Shown here piece after piece: positions 56,601-63,578 of a DNA stretch of 64,000 nucleotides. Position 1 is the stretch's first letter, and every line of letters begins with the position of its first letter. This stretch comes from Streptomyces tendae (lineage in GTDB: Bacteria; Actinomycetota; Actinomycetes; Streptomycetales; Streptomycetaceae), in contig NZ_BMUY01000013.1 of NCBI RefSeq assembly GCF_014650435.1, forward strand, positions 62,001 through 126,000, given 5' to 3'. A model generated the notes under the pieces. That model searched no databases. It was given only the letters and a program-made list of their open reading frames with translations, and was not told the origin of the DNA. The translations under genes and the position numbers were made by a program.

Positions 56601-57236
56601 ATGTCGACTTTCGCCAAGCGTGAACGACTTCTGCTCGCGGACCTGTTGGAGACGGCCGGTCCGGACGCCCCGACCCTGTGCGAGGGCTGGCGGACCCGTG
56701 ACCTGGCCGCGCACGTGGTGGTGCGCGAGCGGCGTCCGGACGCGGCCGGGGGCGCCCTGATCAAGCCGCTGGAGTCCCGCCTCCACCGGGTGCGGGAGGA
56801 GTACGGCGCGAAGCCGTACGAGGAGCTGCTCCAGCTGATCCGCACCGGCCCGCCCCGCTTCTCCCCCTTCCAGCTCAAGCAGGTCGACGAGGCGGCGAAC
56901 ACGGTGGAGTTCTACGTCCACACCGAGGACGTCCGCCGCGCCCAGCCGGACTGGTCGCCGCGCGAGCTGGACCCGGTCTTCCAGGACGCCCTGTGGTCCC
57001 GCCTGGAGCGGGCCGCCCGCCTGATGGGACGGGGCATCCCGACGGGCTTGGTGCTGCGCCGCCCGAACGGCCAGACGACGGTCGCCCACCGGGGTACGCC
57101 GGTGGTGACGGCGACGGGCGAGCCGTCCGAGCTGCTGCTGTTCGCGTGCGGCAGGCAGGGCGCGGCGAAGGTGGAGCTGGCGGGCGAGGAGAACGCGATC
57201 GCCAAGCTGCGGGAGACGAAGCAGCTGGGCATCTGA
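56601..57236 (+). CDS. TIGR03085 / maleylpyruvate isomerase-like (DinB-fold) protein
   Basis: The 211-residue protein has the actinobacterial TIGR03085 pattern. An N-terminal helix bundle resembles mycothiol-dependent maleylpyruvate isomerases (RERLLLADLLETAGPDAPTL, CEGWRTRDLAAHVVVRERRP, with the His that coordinates metal in this fold). FYVHTEDVRRAQPDW carries further His ligands, and LLLFACGRQGAAKVEL lies near the C-terminus. It is probably a metal-binding, possibly thiol-dependent, cytosolic protein. It is a single gene, divergent from hisI and convergent with the MFS gene (10-nt gap). The reaction is unknown. Confidence 0.8.
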   Translation: MSTFAKRERLLLADLLETAGPDAPTLCEGWRTRDLAAHVVVRERRPDAAGGALIKPLESRLHRVREEYGAKPYEELLQLIRTGPPRFSPFQLKQVDEAANTVEFYVHTEDVRRAQPDWSPRELDPVFQDALWSRLERAARLMGRGIPTGLVLRRPNGQTTVAHRGTPVVTATGEPSELLLFACGRQGAAKVELAGEENAIAKLRETKQLGI

Positions 57237-57246
57237 CCTCAGCCGC

Positions 57247-58509
57247 TCACTTCGGCAGCTCGGCCCGCCGTACGCCCGGCGCGCACAGGGCGACGACCCC
57301 GCCGAGGCCGCAGACCAAGGCGCTGACGGCGAAGACGGGACCGGTGCCCCAGACGCCGATGGCGGCGGCGGACAGCGGCATGCTCAGCGGGGCGATGCCC
57401 AGGCTGACGATGCCGGAGACCGCCGTGACACGGCCGAGGAGAGCGGGAGCGGACTGGGTCTGGAGCAGGGCCCCGCAGAGCGCACCGCTGAGGCCCGCGA
57501 GCAGCCCGATGAGCAGCGCCGTCCCGACGGCCACCGGAAGGGCGGGTGCCTGCGCCAGCGCGCCGATCGCGACCGCGCCGGGGACGAGGGCGCCGGCGAC
57601 GACGTACCCGGCGTGCGGCACGCGTCCCCGGACGGTCAGCAGCAGGGCGGCCGCCCCGGCGCCGATCCCGAAACCGGCGAGTACCCAGCCCATGCCGGAG
57701 GCTCCCCAGCCGCGTTCGTCGGCGAGCAGGGTCAGGCCGATGTTGAGCGGGCCGACGAAGCCGAGGTCGCCGAGGGCGATGACCAGCATCAGCGGTCCGA
57801 GGACGCGGTGCCGGCGAATGTACCGGAGCCCGTCCCGCAGGTCCCGCCACGCGGTGCCGCCCTCGGCGGTTGCCGTGTCGTCGGGAGGCAGCTCGCGCAG
57901 CCGTACGGAGACCAGCAGCGGCACCGACACGGCGATCAGCACCCCGGCGAGGGCGAAGGCCGCCGCAGCACCGCCGAGCGCCACGCCGAGACCGCCGAGC
58001 GGGGCGCCCACGACGGAGGACAGGCGGACGGCGAGGCCGCGCATGCCCTGGACTCGGGCCAGCTGGTTTTTGGTGGTGATGCGCGCGGGGAGGGCTCCGA
58101 CGGCGGGCATGAAGAGGGCGTCCACCGCGCCGAAGACCAGGGCGAGCAGGGCCAGGAGCCACAGTCCCGGGTCGGTGGCGAAGAGCAGCGCGGCCACCGC
58201 GAGGACCGCCGCGCACCGCACGGCGTCGCTGCCGATGACGACCCTGCGCGGTCCCAGCCGGTCGACGACCACTCCCCCGCCGAGCATGAGCAGCGCACGC
58301 GGCACCGCGCTCACGGCCGTGACGATCCCGGCCTCGGCGGGACTGCCCTGCCGCACGGCGGCCCAGGACAGCGCGAGGAAGAAGACGCTGTCACCGAGCA
58401 TCGACGCGGTGTAGGCCCCGACCCAGCGCAGGACGTTGCCGTCCCGGTGGGCGGGGCGGGCTGGAGTGGGGCCGGCCTGCCGGTCGGCTATGTCGGTGAG
58501 GTCGGACAC
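57247..58509 (-). CDS. MFS transporter (drug/enterobactin exporter type)
   Basis: The 420-residue protein has 11-12 hydrophobic helices and the organisation of the MFS_3/EntS-like group. It has a helix 1 start (LRWVGAYTASMLGDSVFFLA), the loop 2-3 motif DRLGPRRVVIGSDAVRC, a charged cytosolic loop in the middle (LRELPPDDTATAEGGTAWRD) and a C-terminal half repeating the pattern. It should be an inner-membrane efflux protein. The substrate cannot be predicted. It follows the toxin-antitoxin genes on the same strand with only 4 nt between, so it could be read through from their promoter. Confidence 0.88.
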   Translation of the reverse strand: MSDLTDIADRQAGPTPARPAHRDGNVLRWVGAYTASMLGDSVFFLALSWAAVRQGSPAEAGIVTAVSAVPRALLMLGGGVVVDRLGPRRVVIGSDAVRCAAVLAVAALLFATDPGLWLLALLALVFGAVDALFMPAVGALPARITTKNQLARVQGMRGLAVRLSSVVGAPLGGLGVALGGAAAAFALAGVLIAVSVPLLVSVRLRELPPDDTATAEGGTAWRDLRDGLRYIRRHRVLGPLMLVIALGDLGFVGPLNIGLTLLADERGWGASGMGWVLAGFGIGAGAAALLLTVRGRVPHAGYVVAGALVPGAVAIGALAQAPALPVAVGTALLIGLLAGLSGALCGALLQTQSAPALLGRVTAVSGIVSLGIAPLSMPLSAAAIGVWGTGPVFAVSALVCGLGGVVALCAPGVRRAELPK

Positions 58510-58513
58510 CTGG

Positions 58514-58888
58514 TCAGGCAGCCCAGTCGCACAGCAGGCGGGCGGTTTCGTTGAGGTCGGCCTCGTCGCTGCGGATGTCGGAGACGAGTTTGGCCCAGTC
58601 GCCGGGTCGCGGGTCGACCGGTGTTCCGGATGCCTCCATGTACGCCCGAATGCAGCCGATGCCGATCGACGCGTTGTAGTCCGTGAACGGGCGGAGCCTC
58701 AGCGCGGTGTGCAGGAACGTGGCCGCTCGAGCCGGGATCTCCTCGTAGTAGGGCTCTCCCGCGACCCGCTCGTACCGATGCCTCTCGGCCATGCAGTGAA
58801 GGGCGCCCCAGTCCCTGATGGGCGTGTTCGGCGGTGAGACCTCCACCTGCACGCAGAGGACCCAGCCGGCGTCGACGTAGAGCGTCAC
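58514..58888 (-). CDS. Doc/Fic-like toxin of a toxin-antitoxin pair (degenerate Fic motif)
   Basis: The 124-residue protein has the small helical Doc fold outline. The position of the Fic/Doc catalytic motif (HPFxxGNxR, or HxFxDANKR in Doc) is occupied by LRPFTDYNASIGIGCIRAYM. The catalytic His is Arg, the Gly/Ala before Asn is Tyr, and the downstream Arg is missing. PF, D and N are retained. ATG 58888 overlaps the antitoxin stop (ATGA), the usual Doc-Phd order. AMPylation or Doc-type kinase activity may be lost or altered. Family assignment rests on the motif outline and context. Confidence 0.7.
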   Translation of the reverse strand: MTLYVDAGWVLCVQVEVSPPNTPIRDWGALHCMAERHRYERVAGEPYYEEIPARAATFLHTALRLRPFTDYNASIGIGCIRAYMEASGTPVDPRPGDWAKLVSDIRSDEADLNETARLLCDWAA

Positions 58889-59103
58889 CGCAGTCCCGCC
58901 GGGAAGCGCTCTTCGAAGTCAGCCATGATCTCGCGGGCGTACTTCGACGCCCCCTCCACGAACCGCTGCTTCTGCCGTCGGCGCACCACGTCCTCGGTCA
59001 GTATGTCGTGCGCGAGACGCTTGATCGCGACACCCTGTTCCTTGGCCTCGGCGCGCAGCTCGGCCAGCTCTTCCTCGGTGAACTCAATCGTGATCCCAGG
59101 CAT
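58885..59103 (-). CDS. Antitoxin partner of the Doc/Fic-like toxin
   Basis: The 72-residue protein has an N-terminal strand-helix segment ITIEFTEEELAELRAEAKEQ resembling a ribbon-helix-helix DNA-binding domain, then a helix rich in Arg and Glu (DVVRRRQKQRFVEGASKYAR) expected to wrap the toxin. ATG 59103 is first in the pair and its stop overlaps the toxin start. It should autoregulate the module and neutralise the toxin. It lies 67 nt downstream of hisF, on the same strand. Confidence 0.72.
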   Translation of the reverse strand: MPGITIEFTEEELAELRAEAKEQGVAIKRLAHDILTEDVVRRRQKQRFVEGASKYAREIMADFEERFPAGLR

Positions 59104-59170
59104 ATGAGCACCTTAGCGGGGCCGCCACCGGGACCACTACCACGTTCACTACCGAGGGCGACCTCTCGAA

Positions 59171-59926
59171 CTACCGAACGGGGTGACCCGCCTCGCCCAG
59201 GGCGGTTTTCACCTCGCCGATCCGCAGGTCGCCGAAGTGGAAGACGGACGCCGCCAGGACCGCGTCCGCGCCCGCCTCGACCGCCGGGGCGAAGTGGGCG
59301 AGGCTGCCCGCGCCGCCCGAGGCGATCACGGGGACGGTCACGTGCTTGCGTACCGCCGCCAGCATCTCCAGGTCGTAGCCGTCCTTCGTGCCGTCCGCGT
59401 CCATCGAGTTGAGCAGGATCTCCCCCGCGCCCAGCTCCGCGGCCCGGTGCGCCCACTCGACGGCGTCGATGCCGGTGCCGCGACGACCGCCGTGGGTGGT
59501 CACCTCGAAGGTGCCCGCCTCGGTGCGGCGGGCGTCGACCGACAGCACGAGGACCTGGCGGCCGAACCGCTCGGCGATCTCGCGGATCAGGTCGGGGCGG
59601 GCGATGGCGGCGGTGTTGACGCCCACCTTGTCCGCGCCGGCCCGCAGCAGCTTGTCCACGTCCTCGGCGGTGCGCACCCCGCCGCCGACGGTCAGTGGGA
59701 TGAACACCTGCTCGGCGGTGCGGCGCACCACGTCGTACGTCGTCTCGCGGTCGCCCGACGAGGCGGTGATGTCCAGGAACGTCAGCTCGTCTGCGCCCTC
59801 GGCGTCGTACACCTTGGCCATCTCGACGGGGTCGCCCGCGTCGCGCAGGTTCTGGAAGTTGACGCCCTTGACCACCCGGCCGTCGTCCACGTCCAGGCAG
59901 GGGATGACTCGGACCGCCAGGGTCAT
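59171..59926 (-). CDS. hisF: Imidazole glycerol phosphate synthase cyclase subunit
   Basis: The 251-residue TIM barrel uses ammonia from HisH to convert PRFAR to imidazole glycerol phosphate and AICAR. VIPCLDVDDGRVVKGVNFQN carries catalytic Asp (CLDVDDGR) and PLTVGGGVRTAEDVDKLLRA binds phosphate. GAGEILLNSMDADGTKDGYD holds the second catalytic Asp, and VIASGGAGSLAHFAPAVEAG the second phosphate site. ATG 59926 overlaps the ridA stop. It is the last his gene of the operon in this window. Confidence 0.97.
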   Translation of the reverse strand: MTLAVRVIPCLDVDDGRVVKGVNFQNLRDAGDPVEMAKVYDAEGADELTFLDITASSGDRETTYDVVRRTAEQVFIPLTVGGGVRTAEDVDKLLRAGADKVGVNTAAIARPDLIREIAERFGRQVLVLSVDARRTEAGTFEVTTHGGRRGTGIDAVEWAHRAAELGAGEILLNSMDADGTKDGYDLEMLAAVRKHVTVPVIASGGAGSLAHFAPAVEAGADAVLAASVFHFGDLRIGEVKTALGEAGHPVR

Positions 59927-60327
59927 GAATCCACGGCTCCTCTATACGCTTCCACTTCGACCGACACCAGGACCCGCGAGTCGATGAAGCCCTCCACGAC
60001 CAGCAGGGTCGTGGCCGGCCGCACGGAGTCGAACAGCTCCTTGTGGGCGCGGCCCACCTCATCGACGTCACGGGAATGTGCCAGGTACACACGGGTCCGG
60101 ACCACGGACTCGACATCGAGCCCGAACTCGCCGATCGCCTCGAGGGCGGTGGCGAAGGCGACCTTGGTCTGCTCGTACGGATCGCCCTCGCCGTAGAGCA
60201 TGTCGCCCTTGAAGGCGGTGGTGCCCGCCACGATGACACGATCACCCGCCGCCACGGCCCGTGCGAAACCGAAGGACTCTTCCCAGGGACTTCCGCTCTG
60301 CACGCGCCGTACGGCTTCGGACGTCAT
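59923..60327 (-). CDS. RidA/YjgF-family protein within the his operon
   Basis: The 134-residue protein has the RidA/Rid7-like fold, a homotrimeric enamine/imine deaminase. WEESFGFARAVAAGDRVIVA and TKVAFATALEAIGEFGLDVE are characteristic. VVRTRVYLAHSRDVDEVGRA carries the conserved Arg that binds substrate carboxylate, and the C-terminal FIDSRVLVSVEVEAYRG includes the conserved Glu. It starts at ATG 60327 overlapping the hisA stop and ends overlapping hisF, so it is co-translated with the his enzymes. It probably clears reactive enamines made by PLP enzymes such as HisC. The Rid subgroup is not certain. Confidence 0.85.
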   Translation of the reverse strand: MTSEAVRRVQSGSPWEESFGFARAVAAGDRVIVAGTTAFKGDMLYGEGDPYEQTKVAFATALEAIGEFGLDVESVVRTRVYLAHSRDVDEVGRAHKELFDSVRPATTLLVVEGFIDSRVLVSVEVEAYRGAVDS

Positions 60328-61064
60328 GTCGACACAGCCTCCAGGGCCTCTTCCAGGGTGAACGACTTCGCGTAGAGGGCTTTCCCGACGATGGCCCCCT
60401 CGACACCGTCCGGGACGAGCCCGGCGATCGCGCGCAGGTCGTCCAGGGACGACACGCCGCCCGACGCCACGACCGGGCGGTCGGTGGCGGCGCAGACGTT
60501 CTTCAGGAGCTCCAGATTGGGGCCCTGGAGGGTGCCGTCCTTGGCGATGTCGGTGACGACGTACCGTGCGCAGCCCTCCTTGTTCAGACGGTCCAGCGTC
60601 TCGTAGAGGTCGCCGCCGTCGCGGGTCCAGCCCCGGCCCCGGAGCGTGGTGCCCCGTACGTCCAGGCCGACCGCGATCTTGTCGCCGTGCTCGGCGATGA
60701 CCTTGGCGACCCACTCGGGGGTCTCCAGGGCGGCGGTGCCCAGGTTCACCCGGGTGCAGCCGGTGGCGAGGGCGGCGGCGAGGGTGTCGTCGTCGCGGAT
60801 GCCGCCGGACAGCTCCACCTTGATGTCCATGGCCTTCGCGACCTCCGCGATCAGCGCGCGGTTGTCCCCGGTGCCGAACGCCGCGTCCAGGTCCACCAGG
60901 TGCAGCCACTCGGCGCCGGAGCGCTGCCAGGCGAGGGCGGCCTCCAGCGGGGAGCCGTAGGAGGTCTCGGTGCCGGACTCGCCGTGCACGAGGCGGACGG
61001 CCTGGCCGTCGCGGACGTCGACGGCGGGGAGGAGTTCGAGCTTGCTCATCTCTACCGGGCTCAT
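60324..61064 (-). CDS. priA: Bifunctional ProFAR isomerase / PRA isomerase PriA (HisA)
   Basis: The 246-residue (beta/alpha)8 barrel catalyses both the HisA (ProFAR) and TrpF (phosphoribosylanthranilate) isomerisations in Streptomyces. LLPAVDVRDGQAVRLVHGES contains the first catalytic Asp. LSGGIRDDDTLAAALATGCT, LDVRGTTLRGRGWTRDGGDL and YVVTDIAKDGTLQGPNLELL carry the second Asp and the PriA-typical loop. No separate trpF exists in the trp cluster here, supporting bifunctionality. ATG 61064 lies 2 nt after the hisH stop. An in-frame ATG at 61049 (MSKLELLPAVDVRDG) is the start I recall for the S. coelicolor protein; the extra five codons come from a 15-bp duplication. Confidence 0.95.
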   Translation of the reverse strand: MSPVEMSKLELLPAVDVRDGQAVRLVHGESGTETSYGSPLEAALAWQRSGAEWLHLVDLDAAFGTGDNRALIAEVAKAMDIKVELSGGIRDDDTLAAALATGCTRVNLGTAALETPEWVAKVIAEHGDKIAVGLDVRGTTLRGRGWTRDGGDLYETLDRLNKEGCARYVVTDIAKDGTLQGPNLELLKNVCAATDRPVVASGGVSSLDDLRAIAGLVPDGVEGAIVGKALYAKSFTLEEALEAVST

Positions 61065-61069
61065 CTCTA
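61044..61069 (-). repeat. 15-bp tandem duplication of the hisA/priA start region
   Basis: GCTCATCTCTA (plus strand) occurs at 61044-61054 and 61059-61069, a 15-bp period. On the minus strand each copy reads TAGAGATGAGC, so the ATG and its AGAG are duplicated in frame, giving starts at 61064 and 61049. The upstream copy also contains the hisH stop codon TAG. Confidence 0.75.
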
Positions 61070-61705
61070 GAGGGTCTCGATCCAGTTGGTGAGGAGCTGG
61101 GCTCCGGCGTCACCGGACTTCTCGGGGTGGAACTGGGTGGCCCACAGCGCGCCGTTCTCCACGGCGGCCACGAAGGGCTTGCCGTGCGTGGACCAGGTGA
61201 CCCTGGGCTCGGCGATCAGCGGGTTGTGCGACTCCTGCGTCCACTCGTGGACGGCGTAGGAGTGCACGAAGTAGAAACGGGCGTCCGCGTCCAGGCCGGC
61301 GAAGAGCTGGGAGTCGGCCGGTGCCTCCACCGTGTTCCAGCCCATGTGCGGCACGACGTCGGCCTGCAGCGGTCCGACCGTGCCGGGCCACTCGTCCAGG
61401 CCCTCGGCCTCCACCTCGTGCTCGATGCCGCGCGAGAAGAGGATCTGCATGCCGACGCAGATACCCATGACCGGGCGTCCGCCCGACAGCCGGCGGTCGA
61501 CGATCCAGTCGCCGCGGACGGCCTTGAGGCCGTCCATGCAGGCGGCGAAGGCGCCGACGCCGGGGACCAGCAGCCCGTCGGCGTTCATCGCCTTGTCGTA
61601 GTCGCGGGTGATCTCGACGTCGGCCCCGGCGCGCGCGAGGGCGCGCTCGGCGGAGCGGACGTTGCCGAAGCCGTAGTCGAAGACGACGACCCGCTTCGGG
61701 TTCAC
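61067..61705 (-). CDS. hisH: Imidazole glycerol phosphate synthase glutamine amidotransferase subunit
   Basis: The 212-residue class I glutaminase supplies ammonia to HisF. VVVFDYGFGNVRSAERALAR is the N-terminal strand. The nucleophile elbow is GRPVMGICVGMQILFSRG (catalytic Cys in GICVG), and the catalytic His-x-Glu is in ATQFHPEKSGD. YFVHSYAV is conserved. GTG 61705 is used, with GGAG 9 nt upstream. A TTG at 61714, sharing a TTGA overlap with the stop of the small upstream ORF and with GGAGG 7 nt upstream, is an equally plausible start adding 3 residues. Confidence 0.95.
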   Translation of the reverse strand: MNPKRVVVFDYGFGNVRSAERALARAGADVEITRDYDKAMNADGLLVPGVGAFAACMDGLKAVRGDWIVDRRLSGGRPVMGICVGMQILFSRGIEHEVEAEGLDEWPGTVGPLQADVVPHMGWNTVEAPADSQLFAGLDADARFYFVHSYAVHEWTQESHNPLIAEPRVTWSTHGKPFVAAVENGALWATQFHPEKSGDAGAQLLTNWIETL

Positions 61706-61710
61706 CGGGG

Positions 61711-61875
61711 TCAACTCCAGACCTCCAGCCTCAGGACGCCCGCGAGCAGGCACATGCCGGCGCCGATGGACAGCAGCACGATCAGCCCCTTGGGCATCTG
61801 CTGCTTGGCGAAGGAGTAGATGCCGCCGAGGAAGAAGAGGCCGACGACGATCAGTGCGGTGGACGTACCGTTCAT
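61711..61875 (-). CDS. Small membrane protein between hisB and hisH
   Basis: The 54-codon ORF begins at ATG 61875, 3 nt after the hisB stop, and ends in a TTGA overlap with a possible hisH start. It encodes a two-helix membrane protein: MNGTSTALIVVGLFFLGGIY, a short polar turn (SFAKQQMPKG), then LIVLLSIGAGMCLLAGVLRL and EVWS. Tight spacing on both sides and the coherent hydrophobic pattern argue for a real gene. No function is known. It may anchor the his enzymes or be a remnant accessory gene. Confidence 0.75.
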   Translation of the reverse strand: MNGTSTALIVVGLFFLGGIYSFAKQQMPKGLIVLLSIGAGMCLLAGVLRLEVWS

Positions 61876-61878
61876 GGG

Positions 61879-62472
61879 TTACAGCGCGCCCTTCGTGGAA
61901 GGCAGGATGCCGGCCGCGCGCGGGTCGCGCTCGGAGGCGTAGCGCAGGGCCCGGGCCAGCGCCTTGAACTGGCACTCCACGATGTGGTGCGCGTTGCGCC
62001 CGTAGGGCACGTGCACGTGCAGGGCGACCTGGGCCTGAGCGACGAAGGACTCCAGGATGTGCCGGGTCATCGTCACGTCGTACTCGCCGATCATCGGCGC
62101 CATGTTCTCGGGCTCGGTGTGCACGAGGTAGGGGCGGCCGGAGAGGTCGACGGTGACCTGGGCGAGTGACTCGTCCAGCGGGACCGTGCAGTTGCCGAAG
62201 CGGTAGATGCCCACCTTGTCGCCGAGGGCCTGCTTGAAGGCGGCGCCCAGCGCGAGGGCGGTGTCCTCGATGGTGTGGTGGGAGTCGATGTGCAGGTCGC
62301 CGTCGGTCTTCACGGTCAGGTCGAACAGACCGTGCCGGCCGAGCTGGTCGAGCATGTGGTCGTAGAAGCCGACGCCGGTGGCGATGTCGGTCTTGCCGGT
62401 GCCGTCGAGGTCGATCTCGACGAGGACCGAAGTCTCCTTGGTCGTGCGCTCCACGCGTCCCACGCGGCTCAT
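61879..62472 (-). CDS. hisB: Imidazoleglycerol-phosphate dehydratase
   Basis: The 197-residue monofunctional enzyme dehydrates IGP to imidazole acetol phosphate using two Mn2+ ions. Metal-binding signatures are GVGFYDHMLDQLGRHGLFDL and DLHIDSHHTIEDTALALGAA, and later FVAQAQVALHVHVPYGRNAH and HHIVECQFKALARALRYAS. There is no fused histidinol-phosphatase domain, as usual outside enterobacteria. ATG 62472 overlaps the hisC stop (ATGA). Confidence 0.97.
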   Translation of the reverse strand: MSRVGRVERTTKETSVLVEIDLDGTGKTDIATGVGFYDHMLDQLGRHGLFDLTVKTDGDLHIDSHHTIEDTALALGAAFKQALGDKVGIYRFGNCTVPLDESLAQVTVDLSGRPYLVHTEPENMAPMIGEYDVTMTRHILESFVAQAQVALHVHVPYGRNAHHIVECQFKALARALRYASERDPRAAGILPSTKGAL

Positions 62473-63578
62473 GTGTTCTGCTCCTTCTTGACTTCACGTA
62501 CCGCGTCGAGGAACGCGTCGTTCTCCTCCGGGGTGCCGGCGGTGACCCGCAGCCATCCCGGCACGCCGTTGTCCCGGACCAGGACGCCCCGGTCGAGGAT
62601 CTTCCGCCAGGTCGCGTGCGAGTCCGCGAACCGCCCGAACTGGACGAAGTTGGCGTCGGACTCCGTCACCTCGTAGCCGATGGCCCGCAGTTCGGCGACC
62701 AGCCGGTCCCGCTCGGTCTTCAGCTGCTCGACGTACTTCAGCAGCGTGTCCGTGTGCTCCAGGGCGGCCAGCGCGGTCGCCTGGGTGACGGCCGAGAGGT
62801 GGTACGGCAGCCGTACGAGCTGGACGGCGTCGACGACGGCCGGGTGCGCGGCGAGGTAGCCGAGGCGCAGGCCCGCCGCGCCGAACGCCTTCGACATGGT
62901 GCGGGAGACGACCAGGTTCGGCCGGCCGTCCAGCAGCGGCAGCAGCGAGGCGCCGTGGCTGAACTCGATGTACGCCTCGTCGACCACGACCATGGAGGGC
63001 TTGGCGGCCTGTGCGGCCTCGTAGAGGGCGAGGACCGTCTCGGCCGGGACCGCGTTGCCCGTGGGGTTGTTGGGAGTCGTGACGAAGACGACGTCCGGGC
63101 GGTGCTCGGCGATCGCCTGCTCGGCCGCGGGCACGTCGATGGTGAAGTCCTCGTGGCGCGGCCCGGAGATCCAGCCGGTGCCGGTACCGCGCGCGATGAG
63201 GCCGTGCATCGAGTACGACGGCTCGAAGCCGATCGCGGTGCGGCCGGGCCCGCCGAAGGTCTGCAGCAGCTGTTGGATGACCTCGTTGGAGCCGTTGGCC
63301 GCCCAGACGTTGCTCACGTCCAGCGGATGTCCGGAGGTGTTGGTCAGGTACCGGGCCAGCTGGGTGCGCAGCTCGACCGCGTCCCGGTCCGGATAGCGGT
63401 TGAGGTCGCGGGCGGCCTCGCGGACCCGCTCGGCGATCCGCTCGACCAGCGCCTCGGGCAGCGGGTAGGGGTTCTCGTTGGTGTTCAGCCGTACCGGCAC
63501 GTCCAGCTGGGGCGCGCCGTAGGGGGACTTGCCGCGCAGCTCGTCCCGTACGGGGAGATCGTCGATGCCGAACGTCAC
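62469..63578 (-). CDS. hisC: Histidinol-phosphate aminotransferase
   Basis: The 369-residue fold-type I PLP enzyme transaminates imidazole acetol phosphate with glutamate. LNTNENPYPLPEALVERIAE is the N-terminal signature. NGSNEVIQQLLQTFGGPGRT, VTTPNNPTGNAVPAETVLAL and VVDEAYIEFSHGASLLPLLD supply Asn and Asp contacts with PLP. The Schiff-base Lys is in SRTMSKAFGAAGLRLGYLAA. GTG 63578 overlaps the hisD stop (GTGA) and is preferred over the in-frame ATG at 63599. Confidence 0.96.
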   Translation of the reverse strand: MTFGIDDLPVRDELRGKSPYGAPQLDVPVRLNTNENPYPLPEALVERIAERVREAARDLNRYPDRDAVELRTQLARYLTNTSGHPLDVSNVWAANGSNEVIQQLLQTFGGPGRTAIGFEPSYSMHGLIARGTGTGWISGPRHEDFTIDVPAAEQAIAEHRPDVVFVTTPNNPTGNAVPAETVLALYEAAQAAKPSMVVVDEAYIEFSHGASLLPLLDGRPNLVVSRTMSKAFGAAGLRLGYLAAHPAVVDAVQLVRLPYHLSAVTQATALAALEHTDTLLKYVEQLKTERDRLVAELRAIGYEVTESDANFVQFGRFADSHATWRKILDRGVLVRDNGVPGWLRVTAGTPEENDAFLDAVREVKKEQNT

